From Daphnia carinata (lineage: Eukaryota > Arthropoda > Branchiopoda > Diplostraca > Daphniidae): a DNA stretch of 64,000 bases. Under the pieces are notes generated by a model. It did no database searches. It had not been told where the DNA came from and was given only the letters and a program-made list of their open reading frames with translations. The stretch covers positions 5,828,001 through 5,892,000 of the forward strand of contig NC_081335.1 of assembly GCF_022539665.2 (NCBI RefSeq), read 5' to 3'. This document shows positions 21,745 through 31,453 of the stretch, piece by piece (positions within the stretch are counted from its first letter, which is position 1; each line of letters starts with the position of its first letter). A program made the position numbers and the translations under genes.

Positions 21745-22790
21745 AAGAGGTAACTACCATTTCGAATAGAAGGGAAGAGAGAAACAAAAGAAGACAAGAA
21801 AGGTTAATTGAATTAAATGATTCTGGTGAAGTTTTGAACACCAAAGGCAACGAGACAAAAACTCAATTAACAGATAGCGTTAGGACGTTGCTAGACATTG
21901 AAAATCGCCAGTACATTGAAGGGCAGGCGATCAAACACGAATCACAATTGGCCAACGAAGTCCGTCAATTATATTGCAAAATTACTTCACTACAGCGTAA
22001 TCAAGCTATGGTTTTAGCACAAACAAATGGACTGCTTGCAGCCCGTGCACTAAATCTAGATACATGTAGTAGAATAACCGGAAACGGCAAAAGTTTAATT
22101 TTACAGAAATGTGAAATTGTACCTGTAAAGATGGCCGCTGTACAAACACAGTGCGGCTATCAGCCATTTTTTCAGGCAGACCCGAAAACCAATTTCACTG
22201 TTGGAAAGGATGGTTGGTCACTTCATCCTTTCCAGGATTGTTTCTGGAACGGTCAATATGTAAATTTCAACGATAAAACCTATACATGGATAAATGGAGA
22301 ATGGAAACTCCAAGAACCATTAATTCATGTGGTAAAACTAAAATTGATTACAGCATTTGAGGAATTACCTCTAAAAACGTACGATTATTTGCCTCAGCAT
22401 CATTCGATGTATGAGCCAAATAACGTAGAACAATTAAATGTTTTAACGGAATTAATTGGTAGAGTACAACTATCTAATACTAATTCACTTTCTGGATTAG
22501 TCTTAGATAACAAGGCCCAGGTTGATTTCTGGGATATATCCAATTGGGTTTCCATATTTAAGTATGGAATACTAGCAGTGAGTGTAATAGCTGTAACAAT
22601 CTTGATTGGATATGTCTGCATTGCATTTATACCATTTGCTACAATCTTCAATTTGTGTAAAATGAAAAATAACACTAACAATCACGAGCAAGAAATTCCC
22701 ATGCTGTCACATATCCATAATGATACACAAATCATTCCGGGTAAGGGACTCTGTTGGAATGACGGATGCCTCATTGCACCCCAAAAATGA
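21660..22790 (+). CDS. env: Env glycoprotein, C-terminal part (copy 1)
   Basis: Continuation of env in the next frame after the one-base break near 21,667. It contains a Glu/Arg-rich segment and long heptad-rich helices (about 21,750-22,000). A cysteine-containing Q-C-G-Y-Q-P motif is followed by W ... C-F-W ... Y-V-N-F-N. One hydrophobic membrane anchor lies at about 22,550-22,645, and a short cytoplasmic tail ends at 22,790. The same motif order occurs in the env at the right edge of the window (62,929 onward, minus). The open frame can be followed upstream of the break only as shadow sequence, so this is not an independent gene. Confidence 0.75.
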   Translation, partial: TSCDSSQKLQEWIFQRTLATPFFPMDRIEEVTTISNRREERNKRRQERLIELNDSGEVLNTKGNETKTQLTDSVRTLLDIENRQYIEGQAIKHESQLANEVRQLYCKITSLQRNQAMVLAQTNGLLAARALNLDTCSRITGNGKSLILQKCEIVPVKMAAVQTQCGYQPFFQADPKTNFTVGKDGWSLHPFQDCFWNGQYVNFNDKTYTWINGEWKLQEPLIHVVKLKLITAFEELPLKTYDYLPQHHSMYEPNNVEQLNVLTELIGRVQLSNTNSLSGLVLDNKAQVDFWDISNWVSIFKYGILAVSVIAVTILIGYVCIAFIPFATIFNLCKMKNNTNNHEQEIPMLSHIHNDTQIIPGKGLCWNDGCLIAPQK

Positions 22791-22894
22791 AATTTGTAAC
22801 CACAAGTAGAAACAAATTTATATGCGATGTTAAACGTAAAATTTGTAGCATCTATGTAACTAATAAACCTACCTATCATTTGTACCTAGCCAAA

Positions 22895-22926
<32 letters not shown>

Positions 22927-22961
22927 TGTCCATAGACAACCAACCTTTAAAGTTGTGTATT

Positions 22962-23531
22962 CTACTGGAAATACAAGGAACTAACCAGCATAAGATCGGT
23001 GCCAATCAAAAGCCGACGGAGAAGACGGTGTACGTTCTGCATTGCCACTGAGTGATGGAATTCTTCCTGCAATTGTTCATTGAAGAAGAGCGATGAACGA
23101 CAGTTGCGGTGATAGATATCCTCACCAGACTCGAGCCACCAGAGCAATCGTGCAAACCGGACCGGGTAAATGTCGCGGTAGCGAGCATAACCTGGAAACT
23201 GACTGGAAAAGAAAAACAAGTCAAATGGAATGCTAAGAAAAGAACCAATTTGCGACTTACACATAATAGCGGTCGGTGGAACTGACTCGTCGGAACCCGA
23301 AGTCAAGAGGAGGACAATTTTCAACACTCATCGATGGCCGATAGGAATTGAAGAACAGTTCTCGATCAGTGGGAAGAAATCTTCGAAGAGCAAATGAGGC
23401 TTGTGATACGCTATAACTTCGAAAATCCACAAAGCAGTATCAACGGCAGCACGATGAGACACAACGCATGTAAAATCAAACTCCATCATGCACAAGGGAG
23501 CTCGACGAAGGGCAAGAAACGAATGAAACAC
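22962..23531 (-). CDS. Antisense two-exon gene in the env-LTR tail (copy 1, exon 1 broken)
   Basis: Opposite in direction to gag-pol-env. Exon 2 is minus 23,202 to 22,962. A 58-base intron lies at 23,203-23,260, with a consensus donor GTAAGT and a pyrimidine-rich acceptor ending TTTTCCAG. Exon 1 lies to the right of 23,261. The codon phase joins correctly across the splice. In this copy exon 1 loses its frame near 23,386 by one base; copy 2 is open there. The predicted protein of about 170 residues is rich in Arg, Phe, Leu and Tyr, with no domain I recognise, no signal peptide and no membrane segment. It could be a captured host gene or an accessory gene. An overlapping sense frame is the competing explanation. 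Confidence 0.4.
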
Positions 23532-23807
23532 ACCGGAACAAAAAGCAACAACTATAAGGTTCGCATAAAAAAAAAAAAAAAAATAAAATAAAAAAAAAAA
23601 AAAAAAAAATAATCCTTACCTATCCCCTCCACTATTCCACTCTCTTAAAAAAAAGAAATGTTTAGCAATTGTAATCCCTACGGAAGAAAGAAAAGAAGCA
23701 AATGCATAAATTAGAATTAGAAATTTTGTAGACCTATCTGTTTCATTATAACTTCCGTATACATAAATATATTCTCCAACCCCTGTAACCCCAAAGGCAA
23801 CTTCTGT

Positions 23808-23819
23808 AAAGGGGAGGAA
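23808..23819 (+). promoter_or_regulatory. Polypurine tract, copy 1
   Basis: AAAGGGGAGGAA sits directly before the TGTGATGAG start of the 3' LTR, the position expected for the plus-strand primer. Copy 2 has the same tract with two more A at 34,898-34,911. Confidence 0.85.
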
Positions 23820-24166
23820 TGTGATGAGGACATATACCGAAGAACGCCACCAATTAGTTAGCTTAGCTAATTAATAGATTCAACCTTGGATGATTCCACG
23901 GCGAACTAGTATCAAACAGTTCTTCATCCTCACGGAGCCTTCCCACGCCAAACCAGTATCAGTCAGCTCTTCACCTCTACGATCAGTTCGTCTTCACGTG
24001 ATCATTGACGTCAAGAGTGACCTCATATTAACTGATAAAAGCGGTGACAAGAAGGGGGCTCGGGGTCTGAGTTTAGTGCGTTATAGTACATTGTGTGTCT
24101 GTGTCCAGAGCGTTGAAGTGTAGTAGAGTTTTAGAGAATCTTACATTACACCTGTGATTAGTCTTG
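23820..24166 (+). repeat. 3' LTR of copy 1, cut by assembly gap
   Basis: The first 347 bases of the LTR are present; it then runs into the N run. It lacks one or two bases relative to the 418-base version near the start. Confidence 0.95.
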
Positions 24167-24266
24167 NNNNNNNNNNNNNNNNNNNNNNNNNNNNNNNNNN
24201 NNNNNNNNNNNNNNNNNNNNNNNNNNNNNNNNNNNNNNNNNNNNNNNNNNNNNNNNNNNNNNNNNN
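24167..24266. other. Assembly gap of exactly 100 N
   Basis: A run of 100 N, the usual placeholder for a gap of unknown size between contigs. It falls inside an LTR, and the sequence after it restarts in the flank left of the element rather than in the rest of the LTR. Confidence 0.99.
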
Positions 24267-24298
24267 GACTAGGTGCCTTCTAGAGCTGCAGTGTACGG
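24267..24298. repeat. Left-flank sequence repeated after the gap (copy 2)
   Basis: Identical to 13,180-13,211, including the terminal ACGG. This is host/Copia flank, not part of the retroelement. Confidence 0.9.
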
Positions 24299-24714
24299 TG
24301 TGATGAGGACATATACCGAAGAACGCCACCAATTAGTTAGCTTAGCTAATTAATAGATTCAGCCTTGGATGATTCCACGGCGAACTAGTATCAAACAGTT
24401 CTTCATCCTCACGGAGCCTTCCCACGCCAAACCAGTATCAGTCAGCTCTTCACCTCTACGATCAGTTCGTCTTCACGTGATCATTGACGTCAAGAGTGAC
24501 CTCATATTAACTGATAAAAGCGGTGACAAGAAGGGGCTCGGGGTCTGAGTTTAGTGCGTTATAGTACATTGTGTGTCTGTGTCCAGAGCGTTGAAGTGTA
24601 GTAGAGTTTTAGAGAATCTTACATTACACCTGTGATTAGTCTTGTTAGTCTTGTGAAAATACACTTAGTAATTAGTAAGCCGAGTTGAAAGTCATTTACA
24701 AGTTAAACATTACA
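24299..24714 (+). repeat. 5' LTR, copy 2 (416 bp)
   Basis: Same ends as the other LTRs (TGTGATGAG...AACATTACA). Two bases shorter through single-base differences in a C pair and a G-run. Confidence 0.95.
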
Positions 24715-24862
24715 TTTGGTGAACGTGTCCAGTTTTGAACTTTGTTCAAATCCGACGACCCCGGACTCCTGCCCAGCAGCAGACCAGCAGGTCTACCCAC
24801 TTAAACATCGCAGACGACCGGAAATCGTCTAGAACTCCCCGCTACAAGGGTAAGTCACCTAA

Positions 24863-25108
24863 ATGTCATCTGACAACTTAGCAATAGATATATACAAGCC
24901 GTCAGCCCCAGTAGAAGAAACTGTAGAAGTAAAAGATCGTCCTACAAGACGAAGCGTAGTAGATACTAAGCGTACAACCCAAAAAGTATATCCCAGTTTA
25001 GAAAACGAGCAGAAGAGTGAAATAGCAGAAGTTCGTATTGTACCTTTTCAAAAAGAACTAGAAGCGCTGAAAGTAGCCCAAGGGACAGCGACGAGGAGAA
25101 ACAATTAA
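24863..25108 (+). CDS. gag: Gag N-terminal piece (copy 2, truncated by frameshift)
   Basis: The first 60 or so codons match copy 1 gag exactly. Then an A-run near 25,052 has one base fewer, and the frame ends at 25,108 after about 20 off-frame codons. A second one-base shortening follows near 25,141, so the main frame resumes at about 25,143. Homopolymer position and intact downstream sequence suggest a sequencing or allelic difference rather than old decay. Confidence 0.85.
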   Translation: MSSDNLAIDIYKPSAPVEETVEVKDRPTRRSVVDTKRTTQKVYPSLENEQKSEIAEVRIVPFQKELEALKVAQGTATRRNN

Positions 25109-25142
25109 CGAAATATCATTCTACAGAGAATCTACCCAGTAA

Positions 25143-27515
25143 AAGAGAAATAAGCTAGTAGAGGAGAGGGATATTCTAAAAACTGCACTAATAAAGATTC
25201 ATCAAACAATTAATCAGTATAAATTAGAACTAGAAGCAGCTAAAGATAAAGCAACAACCAAACAGCTAAAAACACGCCTAAAAGATAAAGACTTAGAGTA
25301 TAAATTAATTTCGGAAAAACTAATCGCGGCTGAAACAAAAATACAAGATCTTGAAAATCAAGGTTTAGCCTTACTACAGACAGCTACTATCCAGCAACAA
25401 AGCATCGAATATCAAGCAACCAGCTTAACCCAACAGTTAGAGCAAACGCAAGGAGAAAAAACCAACCTAATAACCACCCTAGTAAAAAAGACCCAGGACG
25501 TTCAAATCTTAGAATCAACCATAAGAAAAGTAGAAACCGAACACACATCAGTTAAAACCAAGTTAATTAAGGACAAGAAAAAGCTTCAACAGGAATTAGA
25601 GAAATTGAAAGAAAGGGAAAGCCAACTACTTGGAGAAGGAACAACCTTATTGAATAAATACAGTAACATCCAAATAGAATTCGAGAAACTACAATTAAGT
25701 TACAAAGCTCTTGAAACAAAAAGCATTGATCAGGAAAAAGAAATTCACGCCTTACAGGTAGAACATAAGAAATTAATAGTACATATAACAGATAAGAATC
25801 AGGAAATTTCGCATCTAAACGATACAATACAAACCAAACAGGCAGAGTTGGAATTTCTAAGACAGGAACAAATTGACCAGACAAGCAAAATTGTTAACCT
25901 ACAAACAGAAAACAATCAACTTAAGCACAATTTGAACATTAGCCAGATTAACGAAACAACCTTACACGATAAGCAAACTAAGCAAACAATAGAAATATCA
26001 ACGTTACAAACGGCTAATCAGTCGTTAGAAGAAAAGTTTAAAAGGCTACAACAAACAATCGCGAGTGCCGCAAGCACAAACGAGTTGGAGATAGCACAAC
26101 ACACCCTGGCCATACAGAATAGGAAAATCGTGTCATTGGAAAACGAATTAACGGAACTAGGACAAGCACTCCAGTTAGCGAAACAGGCAGCGGAGCGAGC
26201 AGCTAAACTAGATACCGAAAACAATTATCTTAAAGGAAGCATAGAACAACTAAATAAAAACAACCTGACACTCTTAGAACAACTAGCACAACCGGCTATC
26301 GAAACCGATACAACTAACGAAACACCAAGAATGACAGCAAACGATGATATACGAGCATTAGCAGTAGCCATTACACGTAGAGACGAAACACAGAACATTC
26401 CTATTTATAGTGGCAATGTGAACGACCAACCGATAGGAGTATGGTTAAGAGATGCGGAGGCAATAGCAACGATTCACGAATGGCCGAGGGAATCCACCAA
26501 AAAGATTTTAGCCACAAGGTTAAAGGGGACAGCATTGCAATGGCATATCGATAGACTACGGGTAGCACCGAGAGAATCGTATAGCGATTGGCGGAATGCA
26601 TTAAAGGAACATTTCAAACATCCCGCGGATAAAGCCAAACAGAAATCGAAACTACTGTCAGTAAAACAATCACCTAACCAACCAGTTAGACATTTTATTG
26701 ATAAAATAACACAGGCATATAGTGCGATTTACAAGGAAGGCGATGAGGAACAAGCAGAAAGCGCTGAACTAACAGCTCTTAAAGATGATACACTAATCAA
26801 AATGTTACTAGATGGATTGCTGCCAACCATCAAGACAATTCTATTCCATAATAAATACCCTAGCACCCCAAACTGGCAAAATTTCAAACAAGCAGCGTTA
26901 GAGTCAGAAGAAATCGCCTACAACACACAGGCACTAGAACTAAAACCGATATTCAAATTTGAAGTACCGAAACCGACTAGAGATATAGAAGCTGAATTAA
27001 CTCAAACAAAACTGGAATTAGAAGAGTTAAAAAACAACCTAACGAAATTAAATCTGTCAGGTACAGCGTCGAAATCGGGACAAGATTGGTCCGTAAACAA
27101 TATTGACACCTATAAGCAAGGTAGGGATTCGTCAAGATATAATAACGTTAAATGGGAAGATCGACAGCGATCTAGGGATAATTCGTATAGTAGAGACCGT
27201 AGAGATCACTCTTACAACCGTAACAGATCGTACGACAGGAACCGGTCCGAGTCGCGTGAACGGTCATACGGTAAAGAACGATACCAGGACAAGAGGTATC
27301 AGAATAGGGAGAGACTCGATTCTCGGACAAGGCGTTACGACGAGCGTCCAAGATCCAAGAGCCCTCACCCATCGGCAGAGCTAGCGAGAAAACAAAGATT
27401 AAGTGGTAATAACAGAGAAAACACTATTACTTGTCATAGATGTCTCAACACAGGACATATAGCGAAAGATTGTCGGACCAAAAATCCGAGAAGGTTCCAA
27501 TCAAAAACAGAATAG
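25143..27515 (+). CDS. gag: Gag main part (copy 2)
   Basis: Coiled coil, capsid domain, Arg/Ser-rich stretch and CCHC knuckle as in copy 1. The frame is open from 25,143 (directly after a stop created by the one-base loss) to 27,515. It has no ATG of its own at the left end, so as assembled this copy could not make full-length Gag. It overlaps pol by 76 bases in the same way as copy 1. Confidence 0.85.
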   Translation, partial: KRNKLVEERDILKTALIKIHQTINQYKLELEAAKDKATTKQLKTRLKDKDLEYKLISEKLIAAETKIQDLENQGLALLQTATIQQQSIEYQATSLTQQLEQTQGEKTNLITTLVKKTQDVQILESTIRKVETEHTSVKTKLIKDKKKLQQELEKLKERESQLLGEGTTLLNKYSNIQIEFEKLQLSYKALETKSIDQEKEIHALQVEHKKLIVHITDKNQEISHLNDTIQTKQAELEFLRQEQIDQTSKIVNLQTENNQLKHNLNISQINETTLHDKQTKQTIEISTLQTANQSLEEKFKRLQQTIASAASTNELEIAQHTLAIQNRKIVSLENELTELGQALQLAKQAAERAAKLDTENNYLKGSIEQLNKNNLTLLEQLAQPAIETDTTNETPRMTANDDIRALAVAITRRDETQNIPIYSGNVNDQPIGVWLRDAEAIATIHEWPRESTKKILATRLKGTALQWHIDRLRVAPRESYSDWRNALKEHFKHPADKAKQKSKLLSVKQSPNQPVRHFIDKITQAYSAIYKEGDEEQAESAELTALKDDTLIKMLLDGLLPTIKTILFHNKYPSTPNWQNFKQAALESEEIAYNTQALELKPIFKFEVPKPTRDIEAELTQTKLELEELKNNLTKLNLSGTASKSGQDWSVNNIDTYKQGRDSSRYNNVKWEDRQRSRDNSYSRDRRDHSYNRNRSYDRNRSESRERSYGKERYQDKRYQNRERLDSRTRRYDERPRSKSPHPSAELARKQRLSGNNRENTITCHRCLNTGHIAKDCRTKNPRRFQSKTE

Positions 27516-30500
27516 GAAAGATTAAACAAACATGTAGATTAATTAGGATACCCGTGGAATTTAGTAATCAGAAAGCACAAGCTTTAATCGACACAGGTGC
27601 AGCAGCTAGTATTATTTCATCTGAGAGATTTGCCTTATTACCTCATAAAGCGATCGTAACTGAATTAGAAACTAAACCTAGTCAGTTGTTTGAATCTGCG
27701 TCAGGAAACATCATGCACCCATTGGGATGTTTCAAATTAAGTCTTAAATTAACACCAAATTGCAGACTAGAGCATGACTTCTTCGTGTTGCCTGAAACAC
27801 AAGAAGGATGTATTTTAGGACTAGATTTCTTCAAAAAGTACAAAACAAAATTAGATATAGCTAATAAAACACTAACATTATCTGTAAACGGAGTAGAATC
27901 TGTAATTAGCCTTAAGAAAATTAACATACCTATATATAGCATTAAGGAAAGCCAAACAGTAACCTTTGAACTGTCACACCTGAAAGGGAAAGACAGACTA
28001 GAAATGGAGCAAGTATTACATAACCACAAATCAGTTTTCGCATCCCAGTTGATAGAACTAGGACGAACAAATGTACTCAAGCATAAGATAGTAACTACGG
28101 GAAACCCAAAAATGAGAGGAACCTATAGAATGCCAGCAGCTATTAAACCGATAGCTAAGCAGCAAATCGAAGAAATGTTGAAATACAACATCATCCGAGA
28201 AAGCCATAGCGCTTTTAGGGCATCAATAGTGATGGTAAAGAAGAAATCAGGAGAACTACGATTTTGCGTAGACTATAGGGACTTAAACGCAGTGACAGTC
28301 AAGGATCGGTATCCTCTACCACGAATAGACGATACATTGAACTTGCTACACGGAGCGAAATTTTTCTCAACACTCGATTTGTTCAGTGGGTACTGGCAAA
28401 TCGAGATAGCTGAGGAAGATATTCATAAAACCGCATTTACAGCAGAAATGGGACACTTTGAGTATATAAGGATGCCGTTTGGTCTATGCAACGCGCCGAG
28501 CACGTTCCAGAGGACAATGGAAATTGTTCTTCGAACGTTAATTGGCAAGTGCGTAATGGTATATATTGATGACATCATTGTATACAGCACCAGCATGGCC
28601 AAACACGTACAGCATCTGACCTCGACGTTTCGCCTTTTACAAGCAAATGGACTTAAAGTCAAAATTCAAAAGTGCAAATTTGCAGCTAACGCGGTAGAAT
28701 ATCTTGGGCACATAGTGTCACAAAAAGGAGTCATGGTAGACCCAAACAAGATAAAAGTGGTAAAAAAGTATCCGGCACCAAAAAACCCGGACCAAGTCAG
28801 AGCATTCCTAGGACTCGCAAATTACTATAGACGGTTCATAGATCAGTTCGCCAACAAAGTCCATGTACTAACACGGCTCACGAGGAGCACAGTACCATGG
28901 CAATGGGGGCAGGAGGAAACAAGCGCTTTTGAAGGCATCAAGGAATGTTTATGTTCCGCCCCTACCCTCGCATATCCTGATTTCGCGCGCCCTTTCATCT
29001 TACACACGGATGCGTGCGGGTATGGAGTAGGCGGAATCCTCTCTCAGATGCCCCATCCAAATGCCAACCCAGGGCCCAGTGAGGAATCAATAAATGATTC
29101 AAGAGTAATAGAAGAGTCGACAGACGAATGGAATAAGTCTCTAGAACACCCTATTGCATACACCTCTAAGCATCTAACTGATGTTCAACTAAAATGGTGT
29201 ACCACAGAGAAGGAAGCGTATGCGATTATTCACTCAGTAAAAGCATTTTTCCATTACCTATACGGCACTAACTTTGTAATAGTGACCGACCATAGGCCTC
29301 TGCAATACATCCAAAAAGTCAGGGAGCCAACAGGAAGATTGGCCAGATGGTTCTTATTCTTGCAACAATTTGAGATGGAAATTCAGTATAGGCCTGGTAA
29401 ACTGCACCAAAATGCTGACGCATTGAGCAGAATACCGGTTAATATTGTAGTATCACAGCAAGTCGTAGCTGACGACTGGCTAATTGCTCAGCAAGAAGAT
29501 ACCTTTTGCAAAGAAGTAGTAAAAAACTTAGAGAAGGCAAACAAGGATGCAGAAGACGAATTTCGATATTTACCTAGCGGACTTTTAACCACAGCTAGGG
29601 GAAAAATCGTAGTACCGGCGACGCTACGAAAAGAGGTTATGGAGCAATATCACGACCACAAATTGGCTGGTCACCTAGGAATAACAAAAACGACCGCAAA
29701 CATTAGTAATAAATACTTTTGGCCAAAGATGGCTAACGATATAAAAACTCACGTACTTAACTGCTTAACCTGTGCGAAAAGAAAAATTTCTGGATCTTGT
29801 AAAGCTGCACTCCAACCAATCCCTGTTACAGACTACGTCTGGCAACGATTGGCCATGGATATTGTAGGCCCAGTTCCAGAAAGTGAGAAAGGAAATAAAT
29901 ATATCTTAGTAATCATGGAGTACACAACGAGATATATTATAGCACTTGCGCTTAAGGAAGTTTCCGCCCAGACTATCATTCGCAAGTTTATTAAGCACAT
30001 TGTAAACAACGAAGGGTTACCCTCGCAGATCCTAACGGATCGAGGTTCGAACTTCCAATCGCAAGCAATGGCTGAATTGTGTAAGCAGCTAGGTGTGAAA
30101 CAGTTAAGAACTACAGCATACCACCCGCAAACAGATGGTGCTGTTGAGAGATTTAATAGGACATTAGGGGACATGTTAACAGCCCATGTCGCTCATAACC
30201 CTGCCTTGTGGGATGAGCACCTCGACTATGTAGTCGCGGCTTACAACCGGACGCCTCACTCGAGCACCGGTGAAACCCCTTTTTACCTATTAAAAGGCAG
30301 AGATGCATTAGAACCATCGGACTTAAGACCCCCGATGAGAAATAGGCTTCTAGAGGATCAAAACAACATTTATACGCAACAATGGCACGAAGCTTTAGAA
30401 TTAGCCAAAAGTAAGCTAATCGTAGCACAGTCAAGACAAAAGGTGAATTACGATCGTTCATCGAAGGAATGCTCGTTTGAGCCAGGAGACTTAGTGCTAT

Positions 30501-31018
30501 TGAAAGAAATGAAGCCACAAACAGGTAAATTTTATATGCGTTGGGATGGACCTTTCACTATCGTAGATAAGTTGTCTGATTTGAATTACCTAATCAGGAG
30601 AACAACAGAAAACCATACTATGGTTGTGCATGTGAATCGCCTCAAGAAATGGAAAAGCAAGGAAGACGCGGAAAACGTAACTAAAGAAAGGGAAGAAGGT
30701 AACAGCGTAGAACGTAACCCTAGGAGGGAATCAGAAAACGAAGAAAGAGAAACACAGAGTGAGATAGAAATTGAAAGTAGGGAAAGGGAATTGAGTATCC
30801 AATGTCAAGGAGAGACAGCAGCAACCGCTGTAAGACAAGCAACAGAAGGGGAAGATAGCAATCGGCAAGAAACAGCACAGTTACCGACCGAAAGCGGTAA
30901 AGCACAAATTAAGCAACCTAGAGTGAGACGGAAAAGGCAGGATGATATCGGAATACCTGTTAGAAGATCGCTAAGACAAGCAATCAAACAGCCACAAAGA
31001 CTCATTACGGAAATGTAA
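27440..31018 (+). CDS. pol: Pol polyprotein, 1192 aa (copy 2)
   Basis: Same length and domain order as the copy 1 Pol: D-T-G protease, Y-I-D-D reverse transcriptase, RNase H, H-H-C-C plus DDE integrase. I saw four amino-acid differences between the copies: Ser to Asn before the protease site, Val to Ile after it, and Glu to Lys and Thr to Pro in RT. All catalytic residues are unchanged. Substitutions rather than only indels argue that the two copies are not the same sequence read twice. Two haplotypes or two real copies would explain them. Confidence 0.95.
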   Translation: MSQHRTYSERLSDQKSEKVPIKNRIGKIKQTCRLIRIPVEFSNQKAQALIDTGAAASIISSERFALLPHKAIVTELETKPSQLFESASGNIMHPLGCFKLSLKLTPNCRLEHDFFVLPETQEGCILGLDFFKKYKTKLDIANKTLTLSVNGVESVISLKKINIPIYSIKESQTVTFELSHLKGKDRLEMEQVLHNHKSVFASQLIELGRTNVLKHKIVTTGNPKMRGTYRMPAAIKPIAKQQIEEMLKYNIIRESHSAFRASIVMVKKKSGELRFCVDYRDLNAVTVKDRYPLPRIDDTLNLLHGAKFFSTLDLFSGYWQIEIAEEDIHKTAFTAEMGHFEYIRMPFGLCNAPSTFQRTMEIVLRTLIGKCVMVYIDDIIVYSTSMAKHVQHLTSTFRLLQANGLKVKIQKCKFAANAVEYLGHIVSQKGVMVDPNKIKVVKKYPAPKNPDQVRAFLGLANYYRRFIDQFANKVHVLTRLTRSTVPWQWGQEETSAFEGIKECLCSAPTLAYPDFARPFILHTDACGYGVGGILSQMPHPNANPGPSEESINDSRVIEESTDEWNKSLEHPIAYTSKHLTDVQLKWCTTEKEAYAIIHSVKAFFHYLYGTNFVIVTDHRPLQYIQKVREPTGRLARWFLFLQQFEMEIQYRPGKLHQNADALSRIPVNIVVSQQVVADDWLIAQQEDTFCKEVVKNLEKANKDAEDEFRYLPSGLLTTARGKIVVPATLRKEVMEQYHDHKLAGHLGITKTTANISNKYFWPKMANDIKTHVLNCLTCAKRKISGSCKAALQPIPVTDYVWQRLAMDIVGPVPESEKGNKYILVIMEYTTRYIIALALKEVSAQTIIRKFIKHIVNNEGLPSQILTDRGSNFQSQAMAELCKQLGVKQLRTTAYHPQTDGAVERFNRTLGDMLTAHVAHNPALWDEHLDYVVAAYNRTPHSSTGETPFYLLKGRDALEPSDLRPPMRNRLLEDQNNIYTQQWHEALELAKSKLIVAQSRQKVNYDRSSKECSFEPGDLVLLKEMKPQTGKFYMRWDGPFTIVDKLSDLNYLIRRTTENHTMVVHVNRLKKWKSKEDAENVTKEREEGNSVERNPRRESENEERETQSEIEIESRERELSIQCQGETAATAVRQATEGEDSNRQETAQLPTESGKAQIKQPRVRRKRQDDIGIPVRRSLRQAIKQPQRLITEM

Positions 31019-31024
31019 TTACAG

Positions 31025-31453
31025 ATGAGGAACGTTATTGCAACTATCGTCTTCATTATAGCTGTAGGAATAACCCACTCAATAACCATCGACACCTGCA
31101 ACTGCTCACAACCAGTAATTAAAGGTATTTTAGATTTAGACGATCCCGACTACTGTTCACACCCTGAACCAGTAGAAATTCCAACTAAAATCAATTACCG
31201 ATTCCTAACCAAAAACAAAGAACCCATAACATGGGAAGGGTACGCATGCACCCAGTGGTTATCAACCAAAGAAATATCCACTAATTTCCTTTTAAGTCAT
31301 GACACTATTTTTAAGAAGCAAATTTTAAAAGTTAGTGCTAATGAATGCTGGAACACGGCACAGTATCCAAATACATGCGTGAATAGCCCGATGGTAAAGG
31401 ACGGAAAAACATTTAAATACCTCCAGGAGCCTGAGGAGAAGGTCACTGGATGA
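31025..31453 (+). CDS. env: Env N-terminal piece (copy 2, truncated by frameshift)
   Basis: Signal peptide and the first 135 or so residues match copy 1. One G is missing in a G-run near 31,434, which ends the frame after a few codons. Copy 1 is open here. Confidence 0.8.
   Translation: MRNVIATIVFIIAVGITHSITIDTCNCSQPVIKGILDLDDPDYCSHPEPVEIPTKINYRFLTKNKEPITWEGYACTQWLSTKEISTNFLLSHDTIFKKQILKVSANECWNTAQYPNTCVNSPMVKDGKTFKYLQEPEEKVTG

Larger units (their letters stand above)
22791..23819. other. Env-to-LTR tail, copy 1 (about 1 kb)
   Basis: Unusually long for the space between env and the polypurine tract. It holds two A-runs (22,912-22,926 and about 23,567-23,609), an antisense two-exon open frame (annotated separately) and, at the right end, the polypurine tract. 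A sense-strand opening also crosses the same region but is broken in this copy. Confidence 0.7.
13212..24166 (+). mobile_element. Env-bearing Ty3/Gypsy element, copy 1 (3' LTR cut by gap)
   Basis: The element runs LTR (13,212-13,629), primer-binding site, leader, gag, pol, env, a 1-kb tail with an antisense gene, polypurine tract, and a 3' LTR (from 23,820) that ends in the N gap. It matches copy 2 at nearly every base. The differences I saw are a handful of substitutions and one-base indels, mostly in homopolymers. Gag and Pol are fully open. Env is broken by one base. This is the organisation of insect errantiviruses (Metaviridae with an env gene), but the env is not the baculovirus-F type. 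Near-identical LTRs imply recent insertion. Confidence 0.9.
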
